Shown: positions 46,018 to 53,813 of the stretch, in pieces
Position numbering within the stretch: position 1 is the first letter of the stretch
Layout: each line of letters begins with the position of its first letter
Source: SG8-30 sp963715485
GTDB lineage: Bacteria > Pseudomonadota > Gammaproteobacteria > Steroidobacterales > Steroidobacteraceae
NCBI GenBank assembly: GCA_963715485.1
Contig: OY970244.1
Coordinates: 1,488,001 to 1,552,000 of the forward strand
Direction: 5' to 3'
Length of the DNA: 64,000 nucleotides
Notes under the pieces: model-generated
Told to the model about the DNA's origin: nothing
Databases searched by the model: none
What the model saw: the letters and a program-made list of their open reading frames with translations, nothing else
Program-made: the position numbers and the translations under genes

Positions 46018-46037
46018 AAAAAGGGGACTGTCCCCTG
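46013..46037. repeat. CTAG-capped palindromic repeat
   Basis: CTAGAAAAAGGGGACTGTCCCCTG: the palindrome GGGGAC-T-GTCCCC with a left A-run and CTAG that supplies the stop of the YbdL-like gene. The right arm diverges to TGTTTGTAG. Confidence 0.85.
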
Positions 46038-46076
46038 TTTGTAGGTAGTTGATTCTCGGCGCGTCCGAACCAGGCT

Positions 46077-46127
46077 GAAAAAGGGACTGTCCCTATTTTC
46101 TCGCTTATGTAGAAACGGGGACTGGTT
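46077..46127. repeat. Two further palindromic repeat copies, one degenerate
   Basis: GAAAAAGGGACTGTCCCTATTTTC at 46077-46100 links the two forms of the family, having the GGGACTGTCCC core and the CTATTTTC tail. A degenerate half copy TAGAAACGGGGACTGGTTC follows at 46110-46127. Together with 46013-46037 this gives three copies in 115 bp upstream of the HDOD gene. Confidence 0.75.
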
Positions 46128-46200
46128 CACCGACCTGGCGGAGGAATTGCCGCACATTTGCCCCATCTTCAGGCGAGAGACGCGCTTGTAAGGGGCACCA

Positions 46201-47112
46201 GTGAACATAATCTTCGAGTCCGGCCAAGTTCCGTCGGGCCTCGGAAATGTCCGGACGGAAGTTTCCGGGCTGATTCGCTATGAAAAGCTCGAAGTTCCGG
46301 CCTTGCCCGAACATGCCTTGCGGCTGGCCGCAATCGCGGGCAAGACGCGGGGCGACGTGCGACTGCTGACGCGGCTCGTTCAGGCGGACCGGCTGGTCGA
46401 GGCGCGTGTACTGAAGGTGTCCCAGTTCGCCGCATACCAGCCCAGCGCTCCCATCAACTCACTTGGCGAGGCGATCTCCTGGCTGGGGGCGGGTGAAGTG
46501 GCGGACATGGCGTTCACCGCTTCGCTCCAAACCCTGTTGTTTGACCCGGTACGAGGCAAGGGCCGGATCGAGCAATGCTGGAAGGCGTCCATTGCGGCGG
46601 CAATCTGGGCCCGTGAGATTGGCGCCGTATCGCGTCGCCGTTCGGTTACGACCTACCTCTGCGGCCTGGTCCATGACATCGGCGCACACGCCGCAAGGCT
46701 CGCCTGTGGGGATACGGCCGCCAAGCTCGGTGTGCACGTCACAGAGGCAGAGCAGGACTCGTTCGTGCAGGAGTTCCGCATGGCGTTCGGTGAGCTGATT
46801 GCCGAGCGCTGGTCGTTGCCGGAACCCGTCATTGCCTGCATGAGTGGCTGGAAGGACTGGACGCCGGCCAGCGAGGGCAGCGAGCAGGTCGCGGTGATTC
46901 ACCTGGCGCATCACCTCGCCGAGATCGTCACGCAGCAGGGAGCAGAGTTCGCCCGCGAGGCCTTGTCCGGCAACCAGGCGCTGGATGTCCTCAACATCAC
47001 GCCTGATCGATTCACGGCCCTGCTCGATCGCACTGACCTGGGTCATGAACCAGGTGCGGGCCTACTGATCGAAGGCCCGGTCATACTCGTCCGCATCGAA
47101 GCCGACGAGTAG
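46201..47112 (+). CDS. HDOD domain signalling protein
   Basis: The 303-residue protein has one HDOD domain (about 25-220): LEVPALPEHALRLAAIAGKT, LLTRLVQADRLVEARVLKVS, INSLGEAISWLGAGEVADMA, and a partly preserved HD-like segment TYLCGLVHDIGAHAARLACG. HDOD proteins are non-catalytic or degenerate relatives of HD hydrolases used in signalling. No GGDEF, EAL or response-regulator domain is attached. GTG 46201 follows AAGGGG at 5 bases. Its last 51 bp overlap the opposing YffB-like gene. Confidence 0.82.
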   Translation: MNIIFESGQVPSGLGNVRTEVSGLIRYEKLEVPALPEHALRLAAIAGKTRGDVRLLTRLVQADRLVEARVLKVSQFAAYQPSAPINSLGEAISWLGAGEVADMAFTASLQTLLFDPVRGKGRIEQCWKASIAAAIWAREIGAVSRRRSVTTYLCGLVHDIGAHAARLACGDTAAKLGVHVTEAEQDSFVQEFRMAFGELIAERWSLPEPVIACMSGWKDWTPASEGSEQVAVIHLAHHLAEIVTQQGAEFAREALSGNQALDVLNITPDRFTALLDRTDLGHEPGAGLLIEGPVILVRIEADE

Positions 47113-47412
47113 CTTCTTGCCGCATTCAACTACTGGCCGCTTGATGGCACTCGAGTTGGTCTCAAGCAGCTTCAGGGCGCGAGCCTCGTCCAGGCCTGTT
47201 TTCGCGTCTTCCGGAATCTTTCGCCAGGTCGGCCCCCGCCGGTTGGCGAGTCTCTCCCAGCCAACCACCTTGGCCCATGCGGCGAGTCGCTCGCTGGGTA
47301 CTCCTTCACGCTTGTAGTCGTGGAAGTGGTACTCGACGCCATGCTGGTCGAGCCAGGCAAGTGTCTTCTTGATGGTGTCGCAGTTCCTGATGCCGTAGAC
47401 GGTCACTTTCAT
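47062..47412 (-). CDS. ArsC-family reductase, YffB-like
   Basis: The 116-residue thioredoxin-fold protein has KVTVYGIRNCDTIKKTLAWL at the start and SAIKRPVVECGKKLLVGFDA near the end. The single N-terminal active Cys in NCDTIKK and the RPVVE motif are those of YffB (Spx/ArsC family), a glutathione-dependent thiol reductase of unknown substrate, not a true arsenate reductase. ATG 47412 overlaps the stop of the upstream phosphatase-family gene (ATGA). Confidence 0.88.
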   Translation of the reverse strand: MKVTVYGIRNCDTIKKTLAWLDQHGVEYHFHDYKREGVPSERLAAWAKVVGWERLANRRGPTWRKIPEDAKTGLDEARALKLLETNSSAIKRPVVECGKKLLVGFDADEYDRAFDQ

Positions 47413-48629
47413 TCTTGAGGTTCCTCCACAGGCGAAGCCAGGCGTACATCCACCCACACCAGCCGGTGATCCGACAGGGGGAATGGATAGGTCCCGACCA
47501 TCGCGAATGACACTTCGGACGCCTCGGGCCAGTAGACGCCGGATTTCTCGATGGGCAGGTCGATCGACGGCAGCACATAGTCGAGCCGCAGGTTGCCCGC
47601 ATTGCGATCGTCGAAGTCTGCGGTGTCAACGGCCGGGTCGCCGGCCTGGCTCGTATTGACGCCTCCCTGCAGGCGCGCCTGCTCCGCGCCGCCGCTGCTC
47701 CGCGGAACTGGCGAGCCCTGTAGGCGAGGGTTCGCGAGCAACTCGCGGATCGCCTCGTGGCGCGAGTCGCCATCTACCGGGTCCGAATTCAGGTCGCCCA
47801 TGATCACGAAAGAGGAGCCCGCCGGCAGGCCGCCCGGGCGACCGCCGTCATCGACCAGCCAGGCGGCATCGGGCTGTTCCAGGTACAGGGACCAGAAACG
47901 GATCTCGTCCTCGTTGCGTGCCCCGTTGCGATCCTCCGGCCCGTCGAAGGTCGGCGGAGTGGGGTGGCTCGCCAGTACGTGCACGACCCGCTCTCCGACC
48001 CGGACCGGCACATCCACATGATTCTTGGAGGACAGCCGCAGCACCGCCAGCGCCTCGGGCGAATACCAGTCCGCGGGAATCAGCGCGCCGGGCGTGTCCT
48101 TCCAGCGCAGCAGGCGGAACGTACGGACCCGCGCGGTGTCGATCGGGTAACGCGACAGGATCGCGAAGCCGTACTGACCAGGGAACTGGCCGAAACCGAA
48201 TGCGTCGCCGCCATAGGAGCGCGAGCCTGGTCTGCTGCTCACCGTGCCGTCGCGATCCAGATCGAAACCCGAATGCACGCCGGTGTTGGTCAACGGCACG
48301 TAGGTATATGGGTAGTCGAGCGGCTGGTGTCCCTCCTGGCCGATCGCCAGGAAGTTCTGCCTGAACAACCGGATCGCCTCGCCGTCGCCGTCCCAGTCGA
48401 ACTCGTTCAGCAGGACCACGTCCGGCCGCACGTCCTGCAGGACGGCAGCGGCAAGTCGTGCCTGGGTCATCTGCGGGTCGGTGAGGTCGTCTCGTAACTG
48501 GCCTGCGGCCCCGCGGAACATCGAGACGTTGAAGGTGGCGAAGCGGACGGTCGCGGGGGGTGCCGACGATTCGCCCGTGGCGTCGCAAGCCCAGAACAGC
48601 ATGATCATGACGATAACGAAACAGCGCAT
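47409..48629 (-). CDS. Exported endonuclease/exonuclease/phosphatase family hydrolase
   Basis: The 406-residue protein has a short hydrophobic leader (MRCFVIVMIMLFWACDATGE) whose FWAC could be a lipobox, then the EEP fold: VRFATFNVSMFRGA, VVLLNEFDWDGDG with the metal Glu, GFAILSRYPID, VHVLASHPTPPTFDG, VIMGDLNSDPVDGDSRH, LRLDYVLPSIDLP, and PLSDHRLVWVDV with the catalytic Asp-His. It is predicted to be a periplasmic or membrane-anchored metal-dependent phosphodiesterase. The closest wording is that of the secreted EEP proteins; DNA, lipid or sugar phosphate substrates remain open. Coupled to the YffB-like gene. Confidence 0.85.
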   Translation of the reverse strand: MRCFVIVMIMLFWACDATGESSAPPATVRFATFNVSMFRGAAGQLRDDLTDPQMTQARLAAAVLQDVRPDVVLLNEFDWDGDGEAIRLFRQNFLAIGQEGHQPLDYPYTYVPLTNTGVHSGFDLDRDGTVSSRPGSRSYGGDAFGFGQFPGQYGFAILSRYPIDTARVRTFRLLRWKDTPGALIPADWYSPEALAVLRLSSKNHVDVPVRVGERVVHVLASHPTPPTFDGPEDRNGARNEDEIRFWSLYLEQPDAAWLVDDGGRPGGLPAGSSFVIMGDLNSDPVDGDSRHEAIRELLANPRLQGSPVPRSSGGAEQARLQGGVNTSQAGDPAVDTADFDDRNAGNLRLDYVLPSIDLPIEKSGVYWPEASEVSFAMVGTYPFPLSDHRLVWVDVRLASPVEEPQE

Positions 48630-48642
48630 GTCGCTAGTGTAG

Positions 48643-48657
48643 CCTTGCAGTGCAAGG
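48643..48657. promoter_or_regulatory. Operator-like palindrome upstream of phhA
   Basis: CCTTGCA-G-TGCAAGG is a perfect inverted repeat with 7-base arms and a single-base centre. It sits 2 bases before the predicted phhA -35 element and 14 bases upstream of the start of the divergent hydrolase gene, so a bound regulator could control both. Confidence 0.5.
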
Positions 48658-48659
48658 GG

Positions 48660-48691
48660 TTGCCGGCCGGGTACGGGTGGGCATATATACT
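48660..48691 (+). promoter_or_regulatory. Candidate sigma-70 promoter of phhA
   Basis: TTGCCG at 48660-48665 and TATATA at 48684-48689 (18-base spacing), or TATACT at 48686-48691, form a plausible promoter. Transcription would begin at about 48697, essentially at the phhA ATG (48698), and no ribosome site is visible, suggesting a leaderless or nearly leaderless mRNA. Confidence 0.45.
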
Positions 48692-48697
48692 CGCCAG

Positions 48698-49624
48698 ATG
48701 ACAACCCAATTCGACTACAGTCGCATCCCGCCGATGCCAGCAGAGGTCTACGTGGCGCCGCTCAGGAAGCCGGCCGGCCTCGCCGACGACTGGCTGGAGC
48801 CGGCCCAGCGCAGCTACGGTCCCGAGGAGCACCGCATCTGGGACGACCTTTACTCCCGCCAGATGAACCTGATGCCAGGCCACGCCTGCAAGGAGTTCAT
48901 GCACGGGCTCGAGAAGCTAGACCTCGGCCAGGGAGGGGTGCCCGACTTCAAACAGATGAGCGAGGAGCTGAGGGGCCTGACCGGCTGGAGCGTGGTGCCG
49001 GTGCCCATGCTGATCCCGGACCATGTCTTCTACTACCACCTCGCCAACCGACGCTTCCCGGCCGGCAACTTCATCCGCTCGAGGGAGGAGTTCGACTACA
49101 TCAAGGAGCCGGACGTCTTCCACGACGTCTTCGGTCACGTGCCGCTGCTCACCAATCCGGTGTTCGCGGACTACATGGAAGCCTACGGCCGGGCGGGGTG
49201 GAAGGCGCTGAAGTACAACCGCCTCAAGGCGCTGTCGGCGCTGTACTGGTATACGGTGGAGTTCGGCCTGATCCTCGAGGACGACCAGCTTCGCATCTAT
49301 GGCGCCGGCATCCTGTCGGGGCCGACCGAGACGGTATTCGCCCTGGAGGGCAGGTCACCCAACCGCATCCACCTGAACGTGGACCGTGTCATGCGCACCG
49401 ACTACACGATCTCCGACCTGCAGGCGACCTACTTCGTGATCGAGTCGTTTCGTGAGCTCTTCCACCTGACCGAGCAACGCGGTTTCGAGCCCATCTACGA
49501 ATCGCTCGCGCCCGCATTCCAGTATGCCAAGACCGCCGCGCTCGACACGGACCACATCTACCACCGTGGCACGCAGGAGTATGAACTTCGCGGCGGCCGC
49601 GGTTCGGGAGCCAGGCCGGTCTAG
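48698..49624 (+). CDS. phhA: Phenylalanine 4-monooxygenase
   Basis: The 308-residue enzyme has the bacterial aromatic amino acid hydroxylase core: HRIWDDLYSRQMNLMPGHAC, VPMLIPDHVFYYHLANRRFP, the iron ligands in FHDVFGHVPLL (two His) and YWYTVEFGLI (Glu), and RIYGAGILSGPTE. It hydroxylates phenylalanine to tyrosine using tetrahydropterin and O2. The N-terminus reading TTQFDYSRIPPMPAEVYVAP fixes the ATG at 48698. PhhB and tyrosine-degradation genes are not in the window. Convergent with the Lrp-type regulator. Confidence 0.95.
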   Translation: MTTQFDYSRIPPMPAEVYVAPLRKPAGLADDWLEPAQRSYGPEEHRIWDDLYSRQMNLMPGHACKEFMHGLEKLDLGQGGVPDFKQMSEELRGLTGWSVVPVPMLIPDHVFYYHLANRRFPAGNFIRSREEFDYIKEPDVFHDVFGHVPLLTNPVFADYMEAYGRAGWKALKYNRLKALSALYWYTVEFGLILEDDQLRIYGAGILSGPTETVFALEGRSPNRIHLNVDRVMRTDYTISDLQATYFVIESFRELFHLTEQRGFEPIYESLAPAFQYAKTAALDTDHIYHRGTQEYELRGGRGSGARPV

Positions 49625-49685
49625 CAGAAGCCGAGGCGATCGTCGTCGGTCGGCTGGCGGCGCGCGGGCCGCGGCGTGGACCGGG

Positions 49686-50171
49686 CTAGTCCCGCGATAG
49701 CGGCAGCACCGTCGACTCCTTGATCACCGTCACCGCGATCGAGGAGTTCACCGACTGCACGTTGGGGATCTTCGACAGGTGGTCGAGGAAAAAGGCCTCG
49801 TACTCCTTCATGTCGCGGGTGACGATACGCAGGCAGAAGTCCCACTCGCCGGTCAGCGTGTAGCAGTCGAGCACCTCGGGTCGGTCGCGGATTGCCTGGT
49901 CGAACTGCGCGATCGCGTCGCGCCCCTGGGTTGACAGGCGCACCTGCACGAACACCACGACATCGAGTCCGAGCTTGCTGCGATCGAGCAGTGCCACCCG
50001 CTGCTTGATGACACCGGACTGCTCGAGCTGCTGGATGCGTCGCCAGCAAGTGGTTGTGGACAGTCCGACTTGGCTTGCGACGTCGGCTGCGGACAATGAG
50101 CCGTCCCGCTGCAGGGCGTCGAGAATGCCGCGGTCGATGCGATCGACTTCGACGTGCACGATTTTTTTCAT
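49686..50171 (-). CDS. bkdR: Lrp/AsnC-family regulator (BkdR-like)
   Basis: The 161-residue protein has an N-terminal helix-turn-helix (DRIDRGILDALQRDGSLSAA, DVASQVGLSTTTCWRRIQQL) and a C-terminal RAM/AsnC ligand domain (VVVFVQVRLSTQG, VLDCYTLTGEWDFCLRIVT). It is transcribed divergently from the branched-chain keto acid dehydrogenase genes, the arrangement of Pseudomonas bkdR, an Lrp-type activator of bkd responding to branched-chain amino acids. The gene symbol is assigned from this context. Its 3' end faces phhA. Confidence 0.85.
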   Translation of the reverse strand: MKKIVHVEVDRIDRGILDALQRDGSLSAADVASQVGLSTTTCWRRIQQLEQSGVIKQRVALLDRSKLGLDVVVFVQVRLSTQGRDAIAQFDQAIRDRPEVLDCYTLTGEWDFCLRIVTRDMKEYEAFFLDHLSKIPNVQSVNSSIAVTVIKESTVLPLSRD

Positions 50172-50296
50172 GAATACTGATCTTGGTTAACAGATATTGC
50201 GCATTTGTGCATGACAGTATGAAAAAATCAACATCTCGAGGCCTCTGGACGTACGATATCGGCCATAAATCCGGCGAAAACCCATAGGCGATCCCG
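50172..50296. promoter_or_regulatory. Divergent bkdR-bkdA1 control region
   Basis: This 125-bp gap is clearly AT-rich near the bkdR side (TTAACAGATATTGCGCATTT and TATGAAAAAATCAAC), as expected for an Lrp-type binding region. AGGCGATCC before ATG 50297 is the ribosome site. No single promoter stands out. Confidence 0.4.
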
Positions 50297-51535
50297 ATGA
50301 GACCTTCCCGCCTGCACATTCCGAAGCACCACTCTCGGCCGGGCGAGACGCCCGACTTCAGCTATCTCGAGCTGTCGCCCGCCGGCGCCACCCAGCGGCC
50401 GGATATCAACACACGCGTGCGCGACATGAATGGCCTCGCCTTCGAGCTGGTGCGCGTCATCGATGACGGGCACAAGGCTGTCGGTCCCTGGAACCCGCAC
50501 CTCGATCCGCCGGAGCTGCAGGTGGGGCTCAGGCACATGATGCTGACCCGCGCCTTCGACGACCGTATGCAGCGCATGCAGCGGGCCGGCAAGACCTCCT
50601 TCTACATGCGCTCCCTGGGCGAGGAGGCGGTCGCGGTGGCGCAGGGCATGGCGCTTCGGCCCACCGACATGTTGTTCCCGTCCTACCGGCAGCAAGGGCT
50701 GTACGTGGTCCGTGGCCGACCGCTGGTCGACCTGATGTGCCAGTTACTGTCGAACACCCGCGACATGTGCAAGGGTCGCCAGCTGCCGATCATGTACCAC
50801 TGGCGAGACGGCAACATCTTCTCGATCTCCGGAAATCTCACGACGCAGTTTCCGCAGGCCGTCGGCTGGGCGATGGCGGCTGCAATCAAGGGCACCGACG
50901 ACATCGCCGCGACCTGGATCGGCGAGGGCTCGAGCGCGGAGGCGGACTTCCATCACGCCATGTTGTTCGCGTCGGTCTACGAGGCGCCGGTGATCCTGAA
51001 CGTGGTCAACAACCAGTGGGCGATCTCGACTTTCCAGGGCTTTGCCGGGGGCGAGCACCGCTCCTTCGCGGCGCGCGGACCGGGTTTCGGCATGGCGGGA
51101 CTCCGGGTCGACGGTAACGATTTCCTGGCCGTGCACGCGGTTACGCAATGGGCCGCCGAGCGTGCGCGTAACGGTTTCGGGCCGACCATCATCGAGCACG
51201 TGACCTATCGTGGCGCCGCGCACTCCACCAGCGACGACCCGGCTCGCTATCGGCCGAAAGACGACTACGAGCGCTGGCCGCTGGGCGATCCCGTTGAACG
51301 CCTGAAGAACCACCTGATCGACCTCGGCGAGTGGTCGGAGGAGCGCCACGCAGCGCTCGCGAAGGAAATGGACGAGCATGTCGTGGCCTCTTGGAAGGAG
51401 GCGGTGACCTATGGGACCCTGACCGAGGCGCCCAGGCTCGACGCGCACCTGATGTTCGAGGACGTGTTCAAGGAAATGCCCGAGCACCTGAAGAAGCAGG
51501 AAGCCGAGCTCAGGGCCGAACGGGCGGGGAAGTAG
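50297..51535 (+). CDS. bkdA1: Branched-chain 2-oxoacid dehydrogenase E1 alpha subunit
   Basis: The 412-residue protein has the E1 alpha features RMQRAGKTSFYMRSLGEEAV, FPSYRQQGLYVVRGRPLVDL, and the thiamine-diphosphate motif starting IGEGSSAEADFHHAMLFASV and closing NVVNNQWAIS. The GAAHSTSDDPARYRPKDD phosphorylation-loop equivalent and the long N-terminal segment match Pseudomonas BkdA1 rather than pyruvate dehydrogenase. It oxidatively decarboxylates the keto acids of Leu, Ile and Val. E1 beta starts 4 bp after its stop. Confidence 0.93.
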   Translation: MRPSRLHIPKHHSRPGETPDFSYLELSPAGATQRPDINTRVRDMNGLAFELVRVIDDGHKAVGPWNPHLDPPELQVGLRHMMLTRAFDDRMQRMQRAGKTSFYMRSLGEEAVAVAQGMALRPTDMLFPSYRQQGLYVVRGRPLVDLMCQLLSNTRDMCKGRQLPIMYHWRDGNIFSISGNLTTQFPQAVGWAMAAAIKGTDDIAATWIGEGSSAEADFHHAMLFASVYEAPVILNVVNNQWAISTFQGFAGGEHRSFAARGPGFGMAGLRVDGNDFLAVHAVTQWAAERARNGFGPTIIEHVTYRGAAHSTSDDPARYRPKDDYERWPLGDPVERLKNHLIDLGEWSEERHAALAKEMDEHVVASWKEAVTYGTLTEAPRLDAHLMFEDVFKEMPEHLKKQEAELRAERAGK

Positions 51536-51539
51536 AGCC

Positions 51540-52559
51540 ATGGCACAGATGAACATGATCCAGGCGCTGAATTCGGCCATGGACATCATGCTGGGCCGCG
51601 ATCCCAGCGTCGTCATCCTCGGCGAGGACGTGGGTTTCTTCGGCGGCGTGTTCCGCGTCACTGACGGCCTGCAACGCAAGTACGGGGAACACCGCGTGCT
51701 CGATACGCCGATCGCGGAGGGTGGCATCGTCGCCGCGGCCATCGGCATGGGGGTCAACGGCTTGAGGCCGGTTGCGGAGATCCAGTTCGCGGACTACATC
51801 TACCCCGCCTACGACCAGATCGTCAGCGAGCTCGCACGCCTGCGCTACCGGAGCGCGGGTGAGTTCTTCGCGCCGGTGACCATCCGCACGCCCTGCGGCG
51901 GCGGCATCCGCGGCGGCCAGACGCATTCGCAGAGCCCGGAGGGCGTGTTCGCCCACGTATCGGGCCTGAAGGTCGTCATGCCGTCGAACCCCTACGACGC
52001 CAAGGGACTGCTGATCTCGGCGATCGAGGACGATGACCCGGTCGTGTTCTTCGAGCCGAAGCGCATCTATAACGGTCCCTTCGACGGTGACCCGAACAAA
52101 CCGGCCGTGCCCTGGAGCACGCACCCGAAGGGTGATGTTCCGGAGGGCTACTACACGGTGCCGATCGGCAAGTGCGACGTAGTGCGCGAGGGCGGCGATG
52201 TCACCATCGTCACCTATGGCACCATGGTGCACGTCTGCGAGGCGGCGGCGCGCTCGCTCGGCCTCGACGCCGAGATCATCGACGTGCGCACCATGGTGCC
52301 ACTTGACGTCGACACGCTGGTGAATTCCGTGCAGAAGACCGGCCGCTGCGTCGTTGCCCACGAGGCCACGCGTTTCGGCGGCTATGGCGGCGAGCTCTCG
52401 GCCACCATCCAGGAGGAGTGCTTCTGGCATCTGGAGGCGCCGATCCTGCGTGTGGCTGGCTGGGATACGCCGTATCCTCATGCCTTCGAGTGGGAGTACT
52501 TTCCGGGCCAGGCACGCGTTGCCGCGGCGCTCAGGACCGTGATGGAGGCCGACGCATGA
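51540..52559 (+). CDS. bkdA2: Branched-chain 2-oxoacid dehydrogenase E1 beta subunit
   Basis: The 339-residue transketolase-type subunit has NMIQALNSAMDIMLGRDPSV, VILGEDVGFFGGVFRVTDGL, IAEGGIVAAAIGMGVNGLRP and the C-terminal DVRTMVPLDVDTLVNSVQKT. It pairs with BkdA1 to form the heterotetrameric E1. The stop overlaps the E2 ATG by 4 bp, so subunit synthesis is coupled. Confidence 0.94.
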   Translation: MAQMNMIQALNSAMDIMLGRDPSVVILGEDVGFFGGVFRVTDGLQRKYGEHRVLDTPIAEGGIVAAAIGMGVNGLRPVAEIQFADYIYPAYDQIVSELARLRYRSAGEFFAPVTIRTPCGGGIRGGQTHSQSPEGVFAHVSGLKVVMPSNPYDAKGLLISAIEDDDPVVFFEPKRIYNGPFDGDPNKPAVPWSTHPKGDVPEGYYTVPIGKCDVVREGGDVTIVTYGTMVHVCEAAARSLGLDAEIIDVRTMVPLDVDTLVNSVQKTGRCVVAHEATRFGGYGGELSATIQEECFWHLEAPILRVAGWDTPYPHAFEWEYFPGQARVAAALRTVMEADA

Positions 52560-53806
52560 CCCGCTTCGTCTTCAAGATGCCGGACCTTGGCGAAGGCACG
52601 GTCGAGGCAGAAGTCGTCGAATGGAAGGTCAAGGTTGGCGACGTGGTCCACGAGGACCAGGTCATCGCCGAGATCATGACGGACAAGGCTGCGGTCGAGG
52701 TGCCGTCGCCGGTGAGCGGTACGGTTGTCTCGATGACTGGCGAGCCCGGCGAGATGATCGCAGTCGGCTCGGAGTTGATCGTGTTCGATACCTCGGCAGA
52801 GGTGCCGGTGGCGGCGGTAGCCGCCAGGGCACAGCCAACGGAAACCGTGAATGCTGAGGCAGCACCTGTGGCATCCGTCGTAGCCATTACGCCGGTGGTG
52901 TCGGCAGCCCCCGCGGCGGCAGTAGAGCCAGCCGGGCGCGTGATGGCCTCGCCCGCAACCCGTCGCCGTGCTCGGGAGGCGGGCGTCGACCTGTCACAGA
53001 TTGCAGGCTCGGGCCCCGGTGGGCGAATCCAGCCGGCCGACCTCGATGTCCTGATTTCCGAGGGGATGGTTGCGACGCGGCGCGGGGCGGCCAGGGTAAC
53101 CCGCTCCGGCACCGAGGAAATCAAGGTCATCGGCGTCAGGCGGGTCATCGCCCAGCGCATGAGCGAGTCCAAGCGCAACATTCCACACTTTGCCTACGTC
53201 GAGGAAGTCGACGTGACCGAGCTCGAGTCACTGCGCCAGCACATGAACGCCCACCTGAAGGCGGGGCAGGCGAACCTGACGCTGCTGCCTTTCATCGTGG
53301 CCGCGCTGACGCGGGTGCTCGAGGACTTCCCGCAGTGCAACGCACTTTACGACGAGACCCGTGGCGTGATCGTCCGACATCGGGCCATCAATGTCGGCGT
53401 CGCGACCCAGACTCCGGATGGCCTGAAGGTTCCGGTAGTCAGGAACGCGGAGGCCCTCGGCCTGTCGGAATTATCGGCGGAGATTCGCCGCGTCTCCGAG
53501 GCAGCGCGCGCCGGCAAGGCGAAGAAGGACGACCTGTCCGGCTCGACCATCACCGTGACCAGCCTCGGCAAGCTCGGGGGCATCGTCTCCACGCCTGTCA
53601 TCAACGCGCCCGAGGTGGCCATTGTGGGAGTCAACAAGGCCGTGGAGCGGCCGGTGGTGCAAAATGGTGCCATCGCGATCCGGCGGATGATGAACTTGTC
53701 TTCTTCCTTCGATCATCGCTTCGTGGACGGCTTCGACGCAGCCTCGATGATCCAGGCCCTGAAGGACCGCCTCGAACACCCCGCAACCATCTTCATCCAG
53801 GATTGA
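52556..53806 (+). CDS. bkdB: Branched-chain 2-oxoacid dehydrogenase E2 (lipoamide acyltransferase)
   Basis: The 416-residue protein has one lipoyl domain (FVFKMPDLGEGTVEAEVVEW, lipoylated Lys44 in EIMTDKAAVEVPSP), an Ala/Val-rich linker, a peripheral-subunit-binding domain (MASPATRRRARE and GSGPGGRIQPADL), and the acyltransferase core ending with the catalytic SSSFDHRFVDGFDAASM. It transfers branched acyl groups to CoA. E3 (lipoamide dehydrogenase) is absent from the window, so a shared Lpd encoded elsewhere is expected. Coupled to bkdA2. Confidence 0.93.
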   Translation: MTRFVFKMPDLGEGTVEAEVVEWKVKVGDVVHEDQVIAEIMTDKAAVEVPSPVSGTVVSMTGEPGEMIAVGSELIVFDTSAEVPVAAVAARAQPTETVNAEAAPVASVVAITPVVSAAPAAAVEPAGRVMASPATRRRAREAGVDLSQIAGSGPGGRIQPADLDVLISEGMVATRRGAARVTRSGTEEIKVIGVRRVIAQRMSESKRNIPHFAYVEEVDVTELESLRQHMNAHLKAGQANLTLLPFIVAALTRVLEDFPQCNALYDETRGVIVRHRAINVGVATQTPDGLKVPVVRNAEALGLSELSAEIRRVSEAARAGKAKKDDLSGSTITVTSLGKLGGIVSTPVINAPEVAIVGVNKAVERPVVQNGAIAIRRMMNLSSSFDHRFVDGFDAASMIQALKDRLEHPATIFIQD

Positions 53807-53813
53807 CCAGACC

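Noticed and set aside
47062..47412. Arsenate reductase
   Set aside because: The single-Cys NCDTIKK motif and RPVVE match YffB; no ars genes are nearby.
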